Shown here piece by piece: positions 4,949 through 12,184 of a stretch of 19,717 nt of DNA; position 1 is the stretch's first letter, and each line of letters begins with the position of its first letter. The translations under genes were made by a program, and so were the position numbers. The stretch is from Oscillospiraceae bacterium (lineage in GTDB: Bacteria > Bacillota_A > Clostridia > Oscillospirales > Oscillospiraceae), in the NCBI GenBank assembly GCA_017540945.1, contig JAFYAB010000048.1, positions 1-19,717 on the forward strand, given 5' to 3'. Below the pieces are notes generated by a model. That model worked only from the letters and a program-made list of their open reading frames with translations, did not search any database and was not told the origin of the DNA.

Positions 4949-7264
4949 CGGCGCCGGCGTGTCCCTCCAGGGGTCGTGCACCAGCCCTGCCTCCGTAAAC
5001 GCCGCGAAGAGCGTGTGGGGATTGATGGGCAGCTTGTCCACGGCCACGCCGGTGGCCTGCAAAATCGCGTTGCGGATGGCAGGGGCGCCGGAGCAGGCGG
5101 GGGGCTCGCCCAGGGCCTTGGTGCCGTAGGGAGAGGTGGGCTCCGGGTTCTCGATGAAGCAGGCCTCCAGCTTCGGGTGATCCATGAAGGTGGAGAGCTT
5201 GTAGTCCAGCAGGTTGTTGTTCAGGGGTCTGCCGGTCTTCGGGTCGAAGATCAGCTGCTCCGACAGGCCGAAGCCGATGGCCATGGACATGCCGCCGTGG
5301 ACCTGGGCCTCCGCCAGGGCCGGGTTGATCAGATTGCCGCAGTCGTGGACGTTGACGATCCGCTTCACCTGGGCCCTGCACATGGGGATGTCCACCTCCA
5401 CCTCGGCAAAGGTGCAGCCGAAGGAATAGGCGTTGTTGCGGATGGTGTAGGTGCTCTCGGCGGTGAGATGCTCGGAATGGACCGGGTTGTACTGGGCCGT
5501 CATGGACAGCTCCTTGAGGCTCATGAGGACCTTGCCGTCCCCCTTGCGGACGATGTTGCCCTCGACGATCTCCATGCAGTCCGGGCTCTGGCGGGTGAGC
5601 TCCTGGGCGTATTTCAGGATCTTCTCCTTCAGAAGTCCCGCGGTCTGGCGGATGGAGAAGCCCGCCACGTAGGTCTGCCGGGAAGCGTAGGCCCCCAGAC
5701 CCGTGGGGGTGATGTCCGTGTCCTGGCAGGAGACCACGTGCACGTCCCGGTAGCTGGCCAGACCCAGGGCCTCGGCGGCCATCTGGGCGTAGGCGGTGTC
5801 GGCGCCCTGGCCGATCTCCGTCTCGCCGCACTGCATGGTGACGGTGCCGTCCAGATTCAGCTGCATCCGGTTGGAGGAGGTCTCCAGGGAGATGGGATAG
5901 ACCGCGGTGTTGTACCAGAAGGTGGCCGCGCCGATGCCCCGGCGGATGGGGCCGGCGTCATGGCTGAATTCCTCCCGCTTGCGCTCATAGTCGATGAGCT
6001 CGGCGCCCTTGGCCATACACTGGCGGAAGCTGTCGTAGTAGTTGGTGTTGCCGGAGAAGGCGTCGTGGAAGCCCTGGGGCATGATGTTCAGCCGGCGGAA
6101 CTCCACCGGGTCCATGCCCATGGCCCTGGCGCAGTCGTCGATGTTGGACTCGTCGGCAAAGCTGGCCTGGGGCATGCCGTAGCCCCGCATGGCCCCGGCG
6201 GCGGGCCGGTTGGTGTAGACGGTCCAGGCGTCGCCCTCCATGTTGGCGCAGGGATAATGCTGGGGGAAGGAGTTCACCGCCTTGGCTGCGATGGAGTGGC
6301 CGTGGGAGGCGTAGGCGCCCTGGTTGGACCAGAGCTCCACCTTCCGGGCGGCGATGGTGGCGTCGGGCCGCAGCCAGGTGACGATGTGGAAGCGGATGGC
6401 ATGGCGGACCCGGTTGGAGACGAAGGTTTCCTCCCGGGAGCAGTCGATGCGCACGGGCCGCCCCCCCATCTGGGCGCAGCACCAGGCGCAGAGGGGCTCA
6501 TAGAGGGCGTCCTGCTTGTTGCCGAAGCCGCCGCCGATGTAGGGCTTGATGATCTGAATGTCCGCCCAGGGCCGGCCCAGGGCCTGGGCCACGATGCGGC
6601 GGACGATGTGGGGGATCTGGGTGGAGGACACCACCGTGATCCGTCCGTTTTCCCCGTAGGCGAAGCAGCCGTGGTTCTCGATGTGGGTATGCTGGACCGT
6701 GGGGGTCTCATACCAGCCCTCCACCTTCACCAGGCCGGGCTCCCGGATGGCGGCCTGGTAGTCGCCCCTGCGGAAGTCCGTGTGCTTGAGGATGTTGTCG
6801 GGGAAGGCCTCGTGGAGCTGGGGCGCGCCGGGCTCCATGGCCTTCTGGGCGTCCAGCACAAAGGGCAGCTCCTCGTATGCTACCGTCAGGGCCCGGACGC
6901 CCTGATTGGCTGCCACCTCGTTCTCCGCGATGACCACCGCCACGTCGTCCCCCCAGTAGCGGACGTGCCGGTTGAGCAGATGCCGGTCCGCCACATCCTG
7001 GTGCCCCGGGTCCATGGACCAGGGGTGACCGGCGGTGGGGAAGGGAAGATCGGGGACATCGAAGCAGGTGAGGACCTTTACCACCCCTGGGATGGCTTCG
7101 GCCCGGGATTTGTCCACGGCCCTGACGATGGCGTGGGCCTTCTCCGCGTGCTTGATCCGCACGTAGAGGGCCTCCTGCGGCATCCGGTCCTCATAGTATT
7201 TGGTCCGGCCTGCGGCCTTGTCGTAGCCGTCCACCCGGACCTCGCTGATTCCGACCTTTTGCAA
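4946..7264 (-). CDS. xdhA: Xanthine dehydrogenase-type molybdopterin-binding subunit
   Basis: The encoded protein has 772 residues, against about 752 in E. coli XdhA. The start is TTG 7264 (MQKVGISEVR), with AAAGGAGG nine bases upstream and a promoter behind it; no better ATG exists. The N-terminal a/b-hammerhead domain (about 12-120) is followed by the molybdopterin domains (about 140-760). Motifs include GGGFGNKQ (244-251), AMRGYG with Arg360 (the position of bovine Arg880), GQGADT (485-490) and ALGEPP with Glu720, the catalytic base equivalent to bovine Glu1261. Gln251 lies where bovine XDH has Glu802; from memory E. coli-type XdhA also has Gln there. It should hydroxylate purines such as hypoxanthine or xanthine, but related enzymes use other heterocycles, so the substrate is inferred. 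The divergent mocA gene fits its cofactor need. Confidence 0.93.
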   Translation of the reverse strand: MQKVGISEVRVDGYDKAAGRTKYYEDRMPQEALYVRIKHAEKAHAIVRAVDKSRAEAIPGVVKVLTCFDVPDLPFPTAGHPWSMDPGHQDVADRHLLNRHVRYWGDDVAVVIAENEVAANQGVRALTVAYEELPFVLDAQKAMEPGAPQLHEAFPDNILKHTDFRRGDYQAAIREPGLVKVEGWYETPTVQHTHIENHGCFAYGENGRITVVSSTQIPHIVRRIVAQALGRPWADIQIIKPYIGGGFGNKQDALYEPLCAWCCAQMGGRPVRIDCSREETFVSNRVRHAIRFHIVTWLRPDATIAARKVELWSNQGAYASHGHSIAAKAVNSFPQHYPCANMEGDAWTVYTNRPAAGAMRGYGMPQASFADESNIDDCARAMGMDPVEFRRLNIMPQGFHDAFSGNTNYYDSFRQCMAKGAELIDYERKREEFSHDAGPIRRGIGAATFWYNTAVYPISLETSSNRMQLNLDGTVTMQCGETEIGQGADTAYAQMAAEALGLASYRDVHVVSCQDTDITPTGLGAYASRQTYVAGFSIRQTAGLLKEKILKYAQELTRQSPDCMEIVEGNIVRKGDGKVLMSLKELSMTAQYNPVHSEHLTAESTYTIRNNAYSFGCTFAEVEVDIPMCRAQVKRIVNVHDCGNLINPALAEAQVHGGMSMAIGFGLSEQLIFDPKTGRPLNNNLLDYKLSTFMDHPKLEACFIENPEPTSPYGTKALGEPPACSGAPAIRNAILQATGVAVDKLPINPHTLFAAFTEAGLVHDPWRDTPAP

Positions 7265-7305
7265 GTTGTTCCGCCTCCTTTTTGGGAGTATAGTTATGCA
7301 AAATA

Positions 7306-7334
7306 ATTATAGCATATTCGCGGGAGACTGTACA
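7306..7334 (-). promoter_or_regulatory. Promoter of xdhA (extended -10)
   Basis: On the minus strand, TGTACA (7334-7329), a 17-base spacer and TATAAT (7311-7306) are preceded by TGC, giving an extended -10 element. The xdhA ribosome binding site follows within about 30 bases. The leader is too short for a riboswitch. Confidence 0.75.
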
Positions 7335-7350
7335 GACCTTTTTTCAGAAA

Positions 7351-7463
7351 AATCGGGATTTGTAGAGCCGTAGGGGCCGATGCCCACATCGGCCCTTGCC
7401 CCGGTCGGCAGAGAGGGCCGATGTGGGCATCGGCCCCTACGGATGAAATCGCCAAATCCGAAT
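7351..7463. repeat. Double-hairpin repeat, subtype A copy 1
   Basis: This 113-base element has 26-base arms at 7370-7395 and 7415-7440 that are perfect reverse complements around a 19-base loop (7396-7414). Each arm is also a small hairpin by itself (GGGCCGATG, four-base loop, CATCGGCCC). Outer ends AATCGGGATTTG and CAAATCCGAAT form imperfect terminal inverted repeats. It lies between the divergent xdhA and mocA promoters. The same element follows mocA at 8109-8241, so mocA is bracketed by two direct copies. Confidence 0.9.
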
Positions 7464-7486
7464 TGTCCGCATTTCCGGAAAACAGC

Positions 7487-7515
7487 TTGACACTTCTGCC
7501 CTGAACTGCTACAGT
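7487..7515 (+). promoter_or_regulatory. Promoter of the mocA-like gene
   Basis: A perfect TTGACA (7487-7492), a 17-base spacer and TACAGT (7510-7515) lie 27 bases before the ATG at 7543, with a GAAGGGGAG ribosome binding site between them. It diverges from the xdhA promoter with a subtype A repeat in between. Confidence 0.75.
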
Positions 7516-7542
7516 AATACCAAACAGAAGGGGAGTGGTACG

Positions 7543-8109
7543 ATGGAGATCGGCTGCGTGATCCTGGCGGCGGGGAACGCCGTCCGCTTCGGCGCGAACA
7601 AGCTTCTCGCTCAATACAAAAGCAAAGCTCTGCTCGAATGGGTCTTCGACGCCGTTCCGGAGGACAGGCCCGGCCCCGTGGCGGTCGTGACCCAATATCC
7701 CGCCGTGGCGGCGCTGGCGGAGGCCCGGGGCTTTTCGGTGGTCTGGAACCGGGAGCCGGAGCTGGGCATCGGTCATTCCGTGGCCCTGGGGACGGCGGCA
7801 TTGGCGGAGCGCTGCGACGGCATCCTCTTCCTGGCGGCGGATCAGCCGCTGCTGCGCAGGCAGAGCCTGGAGCGGCTGCTGGGGCGATTTCTGGAGGACC
7901 CGAGCCGGATCGTCGCCGCTTCGTCCGGGGAGCACAGCGGCAATCCCGCGATCTTTCCCGCGGCCCTGTTCCCGGAGCTGGAGGCCCTCGCCGGAGACCG
8001 GGGCGGCAAGCAGATCATCCGCCGCTTCCCGGAGCTGGTGACAGAGCTTTCCGTGGACCCCGCGGAGCTGAGCGACGTGGATACCGCCGCAGACCTGGCG
8101 CGAATGTAA
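7543..8109 (+). CDS. mocA: Molybdenum cofactor cytidylyltransferase-like NTP transferase
   Basis: The encoded protein has 188 residues, the usual length for MocA-type proteins. It would join CTP to molybdopterin-molybdenum to make the cytosine dinucleotide cofactor used by bacterial xanthine dehydrogenase-family enzymes, acting in the cytoplasm. Seen: the nucleotide-binding loop LAAGNAVRFGANK (8-20), the metal-binding AADQP (98-102), GNPAIFP (133-139), and a C-terminal DVDTAAD (178-184) as in MobA/MocA proteins. GAAGGGGAG precedes the ATG. The gene diverges from xdhABC, which fits that role. A guanylyltransferase (MobA) or another sugar-nucleotide transferase is less likely given the neighbour. 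The stop codon TAA (8107-8109) lies at the very start of a subtype A repeat. Confidence 0.87.
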   Translation: MEIGCVILAAGNAVRFGANKLLAQYKSKALLEWVFDAVPEDRPGPVAVVTQYPAVAALAEARGFSVVWNREPELGIGHSVALGTAALAERCDGILFLAADQPLLRRQSLERLLGRFLEDPSRIVAASSGEHSGNPAIFPAALFPELEALAGDRGGKQIIRRFPELVTELSVDPAELSDVDTAADLARM

Positions 8110-8241
8110 ATCGGGATTTGTAGAGCCGTAGGGGCCGATGCCCACATCGGCCCTCTCTGCCGAGCGGGGCAAGGGCCGATGTGGGCATACTTCGTGACTC
8201 TTCGAGTTCGGCCCCTACGGATGAAATCGCCAAATCCGAAT
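8109..8241. repeat. Double-hairpin repeat, subtype A copy 2, loop inverted and with a 20-base insertion
   Basis: The outer parts match copy 1 (7351-7463) in the same orientation, but the 19-base loop (8154-8172) matches the reverse complement of the copy 1 loop at 18 of 19 positions. The right arm carries a 20-base insertion, ACTTCGTGACTCTTCGAGTT (8189-8208), which accounts exactly for the length difference (133 against 113). It begins at the mocA stop codon and ends before the deoC promoter. Confidence 0.9.
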
Positions 8242-8265
8242 CTGTCGATCCTGTGCAAATAACTC

Positions 8266-8294
8266 TGTACTTTTCCGGGCAGCCGTGTTATAAT
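8266..8294 (+). promoter_or_regulatory. Promoter of deoC (extended -10)
   Basis: TATAAT (8289-8294) is preceded by TGT, giving an extended -10 element. The -35 at 17 bases is weak (TGTACT, 8266-8271). The ATG of deoC follows at 8327 after a GAAAGGA site. Confidence 0.65.
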
Positions 8295-8326
8295 AATACA
8301 AATCCAATAAAGAAAGGACGATCCCT

Positions 8327-8998
8327 ATGAGCATCAAGCTGACCCCCGCCGAGATGGCGAAGTATATCGACCACACCTACCTGAAGCCCCAGGCCAGCCA
8401 GGCCGATATCCGCAGGATCTGCGACGAGGCCAAGGCCATGAACACCGCCTCCGTCTGCGTCAACCCCAACTGGATCAAATTCGTGGCCCAGGAGCTGGCC
8501 GGCACCGACGTGACCCCCTGCTGCGTCATCGGCTTCCCTCTGGGCGCCACCACCCCCAACGCCAAGGCCTTTGAGGCCGCCGAGGCCGTGGCCAACGGCG
8601 CGGGCGAGGTGGACATGGTCATCAACGTCGGCGCTGTGAAGTCCGGCGACTGGGCCCTGGTGGAGCGGGACATCGCCGCCGTGGTCACCGCCGTGGACGG
8701 CGAGGCCAAGGTCAAGGTCATCATCGAGTGCTGCCTGCTCACCGACGAGGAGAAGGTCCTGGCCTGCCAGGCCGCCAAGCGCGTCGGCGCGGATTTCGTC
8801 AAGACCTCCACCGGCTTCTCCACCGGCGGCGCCACCGCGGCCGATGTGAAGCTCATGCGCGAGACCGTGGGACCCGAAATGGGCGTCAAGGCCTCCGGCG
8901 GCGTGCGCAGCTATGAGGACGCCATCGCCATGATCGAGGCCGGCGCCAACCGCCTGGGCGCCTCCTCCGGCAAGGCCATCATCGACGGCTGCAAGTAA
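8327..8998 (+). CDS. deoC: Deoxyribose-phosphate aldolase
   Basis: The encoded protein has 223 residues, full length for bacterial DeoC. It splits 2-deoxyribose-5-phosphate into glyceraldehyde-3-phosphate and acetaldehyde in the cytoplasm, the last step of deoxynucleoside breakdown. Class I aldolase residues are visible: Asp96 (EVDMVIN), the Schiff-base Lys159 (FVKTSTGF) and the helper Lys188 (GVKASGG). The phosphate-binding GGVRS follows at 191-195. GAAAGGA precedes ATG 8327. Its product glyceraldehyde-3-phosphate is the substrate of the next gene, tpiA, 108 bases downstream, so the pair makes metabolic sense. The uridine phosphorylase gene at the right edge belongs to the same salvage theme but is about 10.5 kb away. 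Confidence 0.97.
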   Translation: MSIKLTPAEMAKYIDHTYLKPQASQADIRRICDEAKAMNTASVCVNPNWIKFVAQELAGTDVTPCCVIGFPLGATTPNAKAFEAAEAVANGAGEVDMVINVGAVKSGDWALVERDIAAVVTAVDGEAKVKVIIECCLLTDEEKVLACQAAKRVGADFVKTSTGFSTGGATAADVKLMRETVGPEMGVKASGGVRSYEDAIAMIEAGANRLGASSGKAIIDGCK

Positions 8999-9017
8999 AA
9001 TCCATCTCCTTATGAAG

Positions 9018-9060
9018 CCTTCCCCCGAGGGGGAAGGTGCCCCGGTGCGCACACCGGGGC
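9018..9060. repeat. Two adjacent hairpins between deoC and tpiA
   Basis: CCTTCCCCC-GA-GGGGGAAGG (9018-9037) is directly followed by GCCCCGGTG-CGCA-CACCGGGGC (9039-9060); both stems are perfect, with nine base pairs each. No T-run follows. This pattern resembles intergenic repeats seen in many Clostridia genomes (from memory). It may lower tpiA expression from the deoC promoter or protect the deoC messenger. Confidence 0.75.
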
Positions 9061-9106
9061 GGATGAGGGGCGTACCGATAACAATAAATGTAAAGGAGAA
9101 AATACT

Positions 9107-9850
9107 ATGAGAACCCCCATGATCGCCGGCAACTGGAAAATGAACAAGACCCCCGCTGAGACCAAGGCCCTGATCGAGGACCTGAAGAAGATCGAGAACC
9201 GCAGCGGCGCGGAAGTCGTGGTCTGCCCCATGACCGTCTGCCTGTCCACCGCCGCCGAGGCCCTGAAGGGCAGCAAGATCCACCTGGGCGCCCAGAACGT
9301 CCATTTCGCCGACAAGGGCGCCTACACCGGTGAGTGCAGCGCCGCTGCTCTGAAGGAGCTGGGCGTGGAGTACGTCATCATCGGCCACTCCGAGCGCCGC
9401 CAGTACTTTGCCGAGACCGACGTCACCGTCAACCAGCGCACCCTCAAGGCCCTGGAGGCCGGTCTCAAGCCCATCGTCTGCGTGGGCGAGAGCCTGGAGC
9501 AGAAGCAGCAGGGCATCACCAACGAGGTGGTCTGCCTGCAGACCAAGGTGGCCCTCCTGAACGTGGGCGAGAAGATCGACGACGTGGTCATCGCCTATGA
9601 GCCCGTCTGGGCCATCGGCACCGGCCTGACCGCCACCCCCGAGGACGCCAACGCCACCATCGCCGCCATCCGCGGCGCCATCCGGGAGGTCTTCGGCGAG
9701 GCTGCGGACCGGGTCCGCATCCTCTACGGCGGCTCCATGAACGACAAGAACGCCCATGACCTCATGGCCCAGCCCGAGATCGACGGCGGCCTGATCGGCG
9801 GCGCCTCCCTGGTGGCCGAGAAGTTCTCCGGCGTCATCAATTTCAACTAA
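9107..9850 (+). CDS. tpiA: Triosephosphate isomerase
   Basis: The encoded protein has 247 residues, the normal length. It interconverts dihydroxyacetone phosphate and glyceraldehyde-3-phosphate in glycolysis. Catalytic residues are all present: Asn9 and Lys11 (GNWKMN), His94 (IIGHSERR), and Glu165 in AYEPVWAIGTG, the family signature. The phosphate-binding YGGS (about 217-220) and GLIGGASL (about 228-235) follow. AAAGGAG is eight bases before ATG 9107. It is downstream of deoC and probably shares its promoter, and it is closed by a strong terminator. tpiA is more often found with gap, pgk and gpm, so its location after deoC is a little unusual. Confidence 0.98.
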   Translation: MRTPMIAGNWKMNKTPAETKALIEDLKKIENRSGAEVVVCPMTVCLSTAAEALKGSKIHLGAQNVHFADKGAYTGECSAAALKELGVEYVIIGHSERRQYFAETDVTVNQRTLKALEAGLKPIVCVGESLEQKQQGITNEVVCLQTKVALLNVGEKIDDVVIAYEPVWAIGTGLTATPEDANATIAAIRGAIREVFGEAADRVRILYGGSMNDKNAHDLMAQPEIDGGLIGGASLVAEKFSGVINFN

Positions 9851-9868
9851 ACCCACCGTTTGGATCGG

Positions 9869-9908
9869 ACTCCCGCCGCGGAAACACGCGGCGGGAGTTC
9901 TTTCTGCC
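9869..9908 (+). terminator. Rho-independent terminator after tpiA
   Basis: ACTCCCGCCGCG (9869-9880) pairs perfectly with CGCGGCGGGAGT (9887-9898) around GAAACA, followed by TTCTTTCT. It separates the deoC-tpiA unit from the cdsA promoter. Confidence 0.85.
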
Positions 9909-9922
9909 GTCCCCTGTTCCGA

Positions 9923-9951
9923 TTGACATTGCCCTTTGTTTGTGGTAAACT
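9923..9951 (+). promoter_or_regulatory. Promoter of the cdsA-dxr-rseP-ispG gene cluster
   Basis: A perfect TTGACA (9923-9928), a 17-base spacer and TAAACT (9946-9951) preceded by TGG form a good promoter with an extended -10. It lies between the tpiA terminator and the cdsA start, so it marks the start of the next transcription unit. Confidence 0.8.
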
Positions 9952-10006
9952 GGATCTGTCATTATAAGGGTTACTATGCGATTCTTGATCAAAGGAGTTG
10001 ATTGCT

Positions 10007-10822
10007 GTGAAAACCCGGATCCTTGTGGCCCTGATCGGTCTGCCTCTGCTGCTGGTGATCGTACTGGTGCTGCCCTCCGCAGCGACGGCCATCCTGGTGG
10101 CGGCCATGTGCATTCTGGCGGTCTATGAGCTGCTGATCGGCGCGGGCTTCTGCAAGCACCCACGGATCTTTGTCTATTCCTGCTGCATGGCTCTGGCGGT
10201 CTGCCTCTGGAGCTGGCTGGGGCAGCCCCGGACCCTGGGCGTGCTCGCTCTGCTGGTCTATCTCTGCGCCCTCTTCGGAGAGATGCTGGCGGCCCACGCG
10301 AAGCTGGACTTCCGGACCGTCTGCGCCGCGATCTTCGCGGGGGCGGTGATCCCCTGGCTGCTCTCCGCCCTGATCCGGCTGCGGGTGCTGGAAAACGGCA
10401 AGTTCTTCATCATCGCAGTCTTCGTCCTCACCATGGTCCCGGACTCCGGCGCCTACTTCGCGGGCCGGGCCTTCGGCAAGCGGAAGCTCTGCCCCGTCAT
10501 CAGCCCCCACAAGACCGTGGAGGGCGCGATCGGCGGCGTGGTCTGCACCGTGATCTGCATGGTGATCTTCGCCCTGGTGATGCAGTTCGGCTTTCAGTTC
10601 AGGGTCAACTACCTGCTGGCGGCGCTCTACGCCATCCTGGGCGCCGGAGCCTCCATGCTGGGCGATCTGACCTTCTCCGTCATCAAGCGCCAGGCCAAGA
10701 TCAAGGACTATGGGACCCTGCTCCCGGGCCACGGGGGCATCCTGGACCGCTTCGACTCCACCACCGTGGTGGCCCCTCTGGTGGAGGCCCTGCTGCTGAT
10801 CGCACCCTTTGCTACAAAGTAA
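10007..10822 (+). CDS. cdsA: Phosphatidate cytidylyltransferase
   Basis: The start chosen is GTG 10007, because AAAGGAG (9991-9997) is nine bases upstream; a TTG at 9998 touches that site and is not usable. The encoded protein has 271 residues. It is an integral membrane enzyme making CDP-diacylglycerol from CTP and phosphatidic acid for phospholipid synthesis. Multiple hydrophobic helices fill residues 4-220. The C-terminal signature SVIKRQAKIKD...PGHGGILDRFDS (about 224-250), holding the metal-binding Asp residues, matches the CdsA family. It is first in a cdsA-dxr-rseP-ispG-polC order; uppS and frr, which usually precede cdsA, are not here. Its TAA stop is the first three bases of a TAATAAG array. 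Confidence 0.96.
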   Translation: MKTRILVALIGLPLLLVIVLVLPSAATAILVAAMCILAVYELLIGAGFCKHPRIFVYSCCMALAVCLWSWLGQPRTLGVLALLVYLCALFGEMLAAHAKLDFRTVCAAIFAGAVIPWLLSALIRLRVLENGKFFIIAVFVLTMVPDSGAYFAGRAFGKRKLCPVISPHKTVEGAIGGVVCTVICMVIFALVMQFGFQFRVNYLLAALYAILGAGASMLGDLTFSVIKRQAKIKDYGTLLPGHGGILDRFDSTTVVAPLVEALLLIAPFATK

Positions 10823-10847
10823 TAAGTAATAAGTAACAAGTAAGAAG
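10820..10847. repeat. Heptamer array TAATAAG after cdsA
   Basis: Four period-7 units follow one another: TAATAAG, TAATAAG, TAACAAG, TAAGAAG. The first three bases are the cdsA stop codon. Confidence 0.85.
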
Positions 10848-10849
10848 GT

Positions 10850-10970
10850 AATTGTTCAGTCGCCCGTAGGGGCCGATGCCTACATCGGCCCTACCTACCG
10901 ATTTTTACCTGCAAGCGAGGGCGGATGTGGGCATCCGCCCCTACGACGAAGGGGGCTACTGAATAGATAC
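10850..10970. repeat. Double-hairpin repeat, subtype B copy 1
   Basis: This 121-base element has outer ends TTGTTCAGTCGCCC and GGGGGCTACTGAATAG, which are imperfect inverted repeats. Inside are two small hairpins: GGGCCGATG-CCTA-CATCGGCCC, then GGGCGGATG-TGGG-CATCCGCCC. It is nearly identical to the copies at 14591-14711 and 14834-14954; the visible difference is ACCTGCAAG in place of GCCTGCAAG. Confidence 0.9.
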
Positions 10971-11034
10971 GTAAGAAGTAAGAAGTAAAAGGTGACGATT
11001 CGGATACTTATTACTTATTACCTATTACCTGTTT
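10971..11034. repeat. Heptamer arrays after subtype B copy 1, reaching dxr
   Basis: GTAAGAAGTAAGAAGTAAA-type units are followed, after a GTGACGATTCGGATAC core, by TTATTAC and CTATTAC units, which are the reverse complement of the TAATAAG word. The array ends just before GGGGGAG, the dxr ribosome binding site. Confidence 0.75.
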
Positions 11035-11047
11035 TGGGGGAGAAACT

Positions 11048-12184
11048 ATGACAAAAACAATCTCAATTTTGGGCTCCACCGGCTCCATCGGGCGGCAGAC
11101 CCTGGACGTGGTCCGGCACCTGCCGATCAAGGTCGCGGCCCTGACCGCCGGGACCAATGTGGAGCGCATGGCGGAGCAGGTGGCGGAATTCCGCCCCCGG
11201 CTGGTCTCCATGGCCACGAAGGAGGCCGCCGAAGCCCTGCGGGCCCGGCTGCCCGCCCCCGCCCCGGAGATCCTCTGGGGGGAGGCCGGCCTGCTGGCCG
11301 CCGCCACCGCGGAGGAGGCCGACACCGTCATCACCGCCGTGGTGGGCATGGTGGGCCTGAAGCCCACCATGGCGGCCCTGCGACAGGGCAAGCACATCGG
11401 GCTGGCCAACAAGGAGACCCTGGTCTGCGCGGGAGAGCTGGTGATGAAGACCGCAAAGGAGCATGATGCCGAGATCATCCCCGTGGACTCCGAGCACTCC
11501 GCCATCTTCCAGTGCCTCATGGGCAGCCGCCGCAGGGAAGAGCTGAAGCGGGTCATCCTGACCTGCTCCGGCGGTCCCTTCTTCGGCAGGAGCCGGGAGG
11601 AATTGAGAAACGTCACCCGGGACGACGCTCTGCGGCACCCCAACTGGAAGATGGGGGAGAAGATCACCGTGGACTGCGCCACCCTAATGAACAAGGGCCT
11701 GGAGGTCATCGAGGCCATGCGGCTCTACGAGCTGCCGCCCGAGCGGGTGGACGTGGTGATCCACCGTCAGTCCATCGTCCACTCCCTGGTGGAGTACGTG
11801 GACGGGGCCATGCTGGCCCAGCTGGGGGTGCCGGATATGCGCATCCCCATTCAGCTGGCGCTGACCTACCCCGATCGCGTGGAGAACCCGGCGCCGGGCC
11901 TGGATCTGCTGGCCTGCCCGCCGCTCACGTTCGCGGCCCCGGACCCGGAGACCTTCCCCTGCTTTGCCATCGCCCGGGCTGTGGCGAAGCAGGGCGGCAC
12001 AGCCTGCGCCGTGATGAACGGGGCCAACGAGGCGGCCGTGGCGAAGTTCCTCCGCCGGGAGATCGGCTTCTACGAGATCTCTGATTTGGTGCGGCGCGCC
12101 CTGGACGCGGTGCCCTTTATCGCCGATCCGACGCTGGAGGAGATCCTGGAAGCGGATCGCCTGGCCCGCAGCGCAGCTGAGTAG
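11048..12184 (+). CDS. dxr: 1-deoxy-D-xylulose-5-phosphate reductoisomerase
   Basis: The encoded protein has 378 residues, slightly short of the E. coli enzyme (398). It is the second enzyme of the MEP isoprenoid pathway, converting deoxyxylulose phosphate to methylerythritol phosphate with NADPH. The NADPH loop GSTGSIG is at 9-15; metal ligands Asp147 and Glu149 are in PVDSEHSAIFQ, and Glu219 is in MNKGLEVIEA; the substrate loop SGGPF is at 174-178 and His197 is in RHPNWKMG. GGGGGAG precedes ATG 11048. Its TAG stop (12182-12184) lies within the GTAGGGGC opening of a subtype C hairpin. Together with ispG three genes on, it shows that isoprenoids are made by the MEP route. Confidence 0.98.
   Translation: MTKTISILGSTGSIGRQTLDVVRHLPIKVAALTAGTNVERMAEQVAEFRPRLVSMATKEAAEALRARLPAPAPEILWGEAGLLAAATAEEADTVITAVVGMVGLKPTMAALRQGKHIGLANKETLVCAGELVMKTAKEHDAEIIPVDSEHSAIFQCLMGSRRREELKRVILTCSGGPFFGRSREELRNVTRDDALRHPNWKMGEKITVDCATLMNKGLEVIEAMRLYELPPERVDVVIHRQSIVHSLVEYVDGAMLAQLGVPDMRIPIQLALTYPDRVENPAPGLDLLACPPLTFAAPDPETFPCFAIARAVAKQGGTACAVMNGANEAAVAKFLRREIGFYEISDLVRRALDAVPFIADPTLEEILEADRLARSAAE

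Noticed and set aside
7265..7305. Purine riboswitch before xdhA
   Set aside because: The leader between promoter and start is only about 40 bases and has no room for an aptamer.
4886..7306. 806-codon plus-strand open frame opposite xdhA
   Set aside because: It is the antisense shadow of xdhA: GC-rich codon bias leaves the opposite strand free of stops, and its composition (Gly, Val, His, Asp runs) is not protein-like.
8288..9856. 522-codon minus-strand frame opposite deoC and tpiA
   Set aside because: It spans two well-identified genes and their spacer, with low-complexity Gly/Ala/His composition and no ribosome binding site logic.
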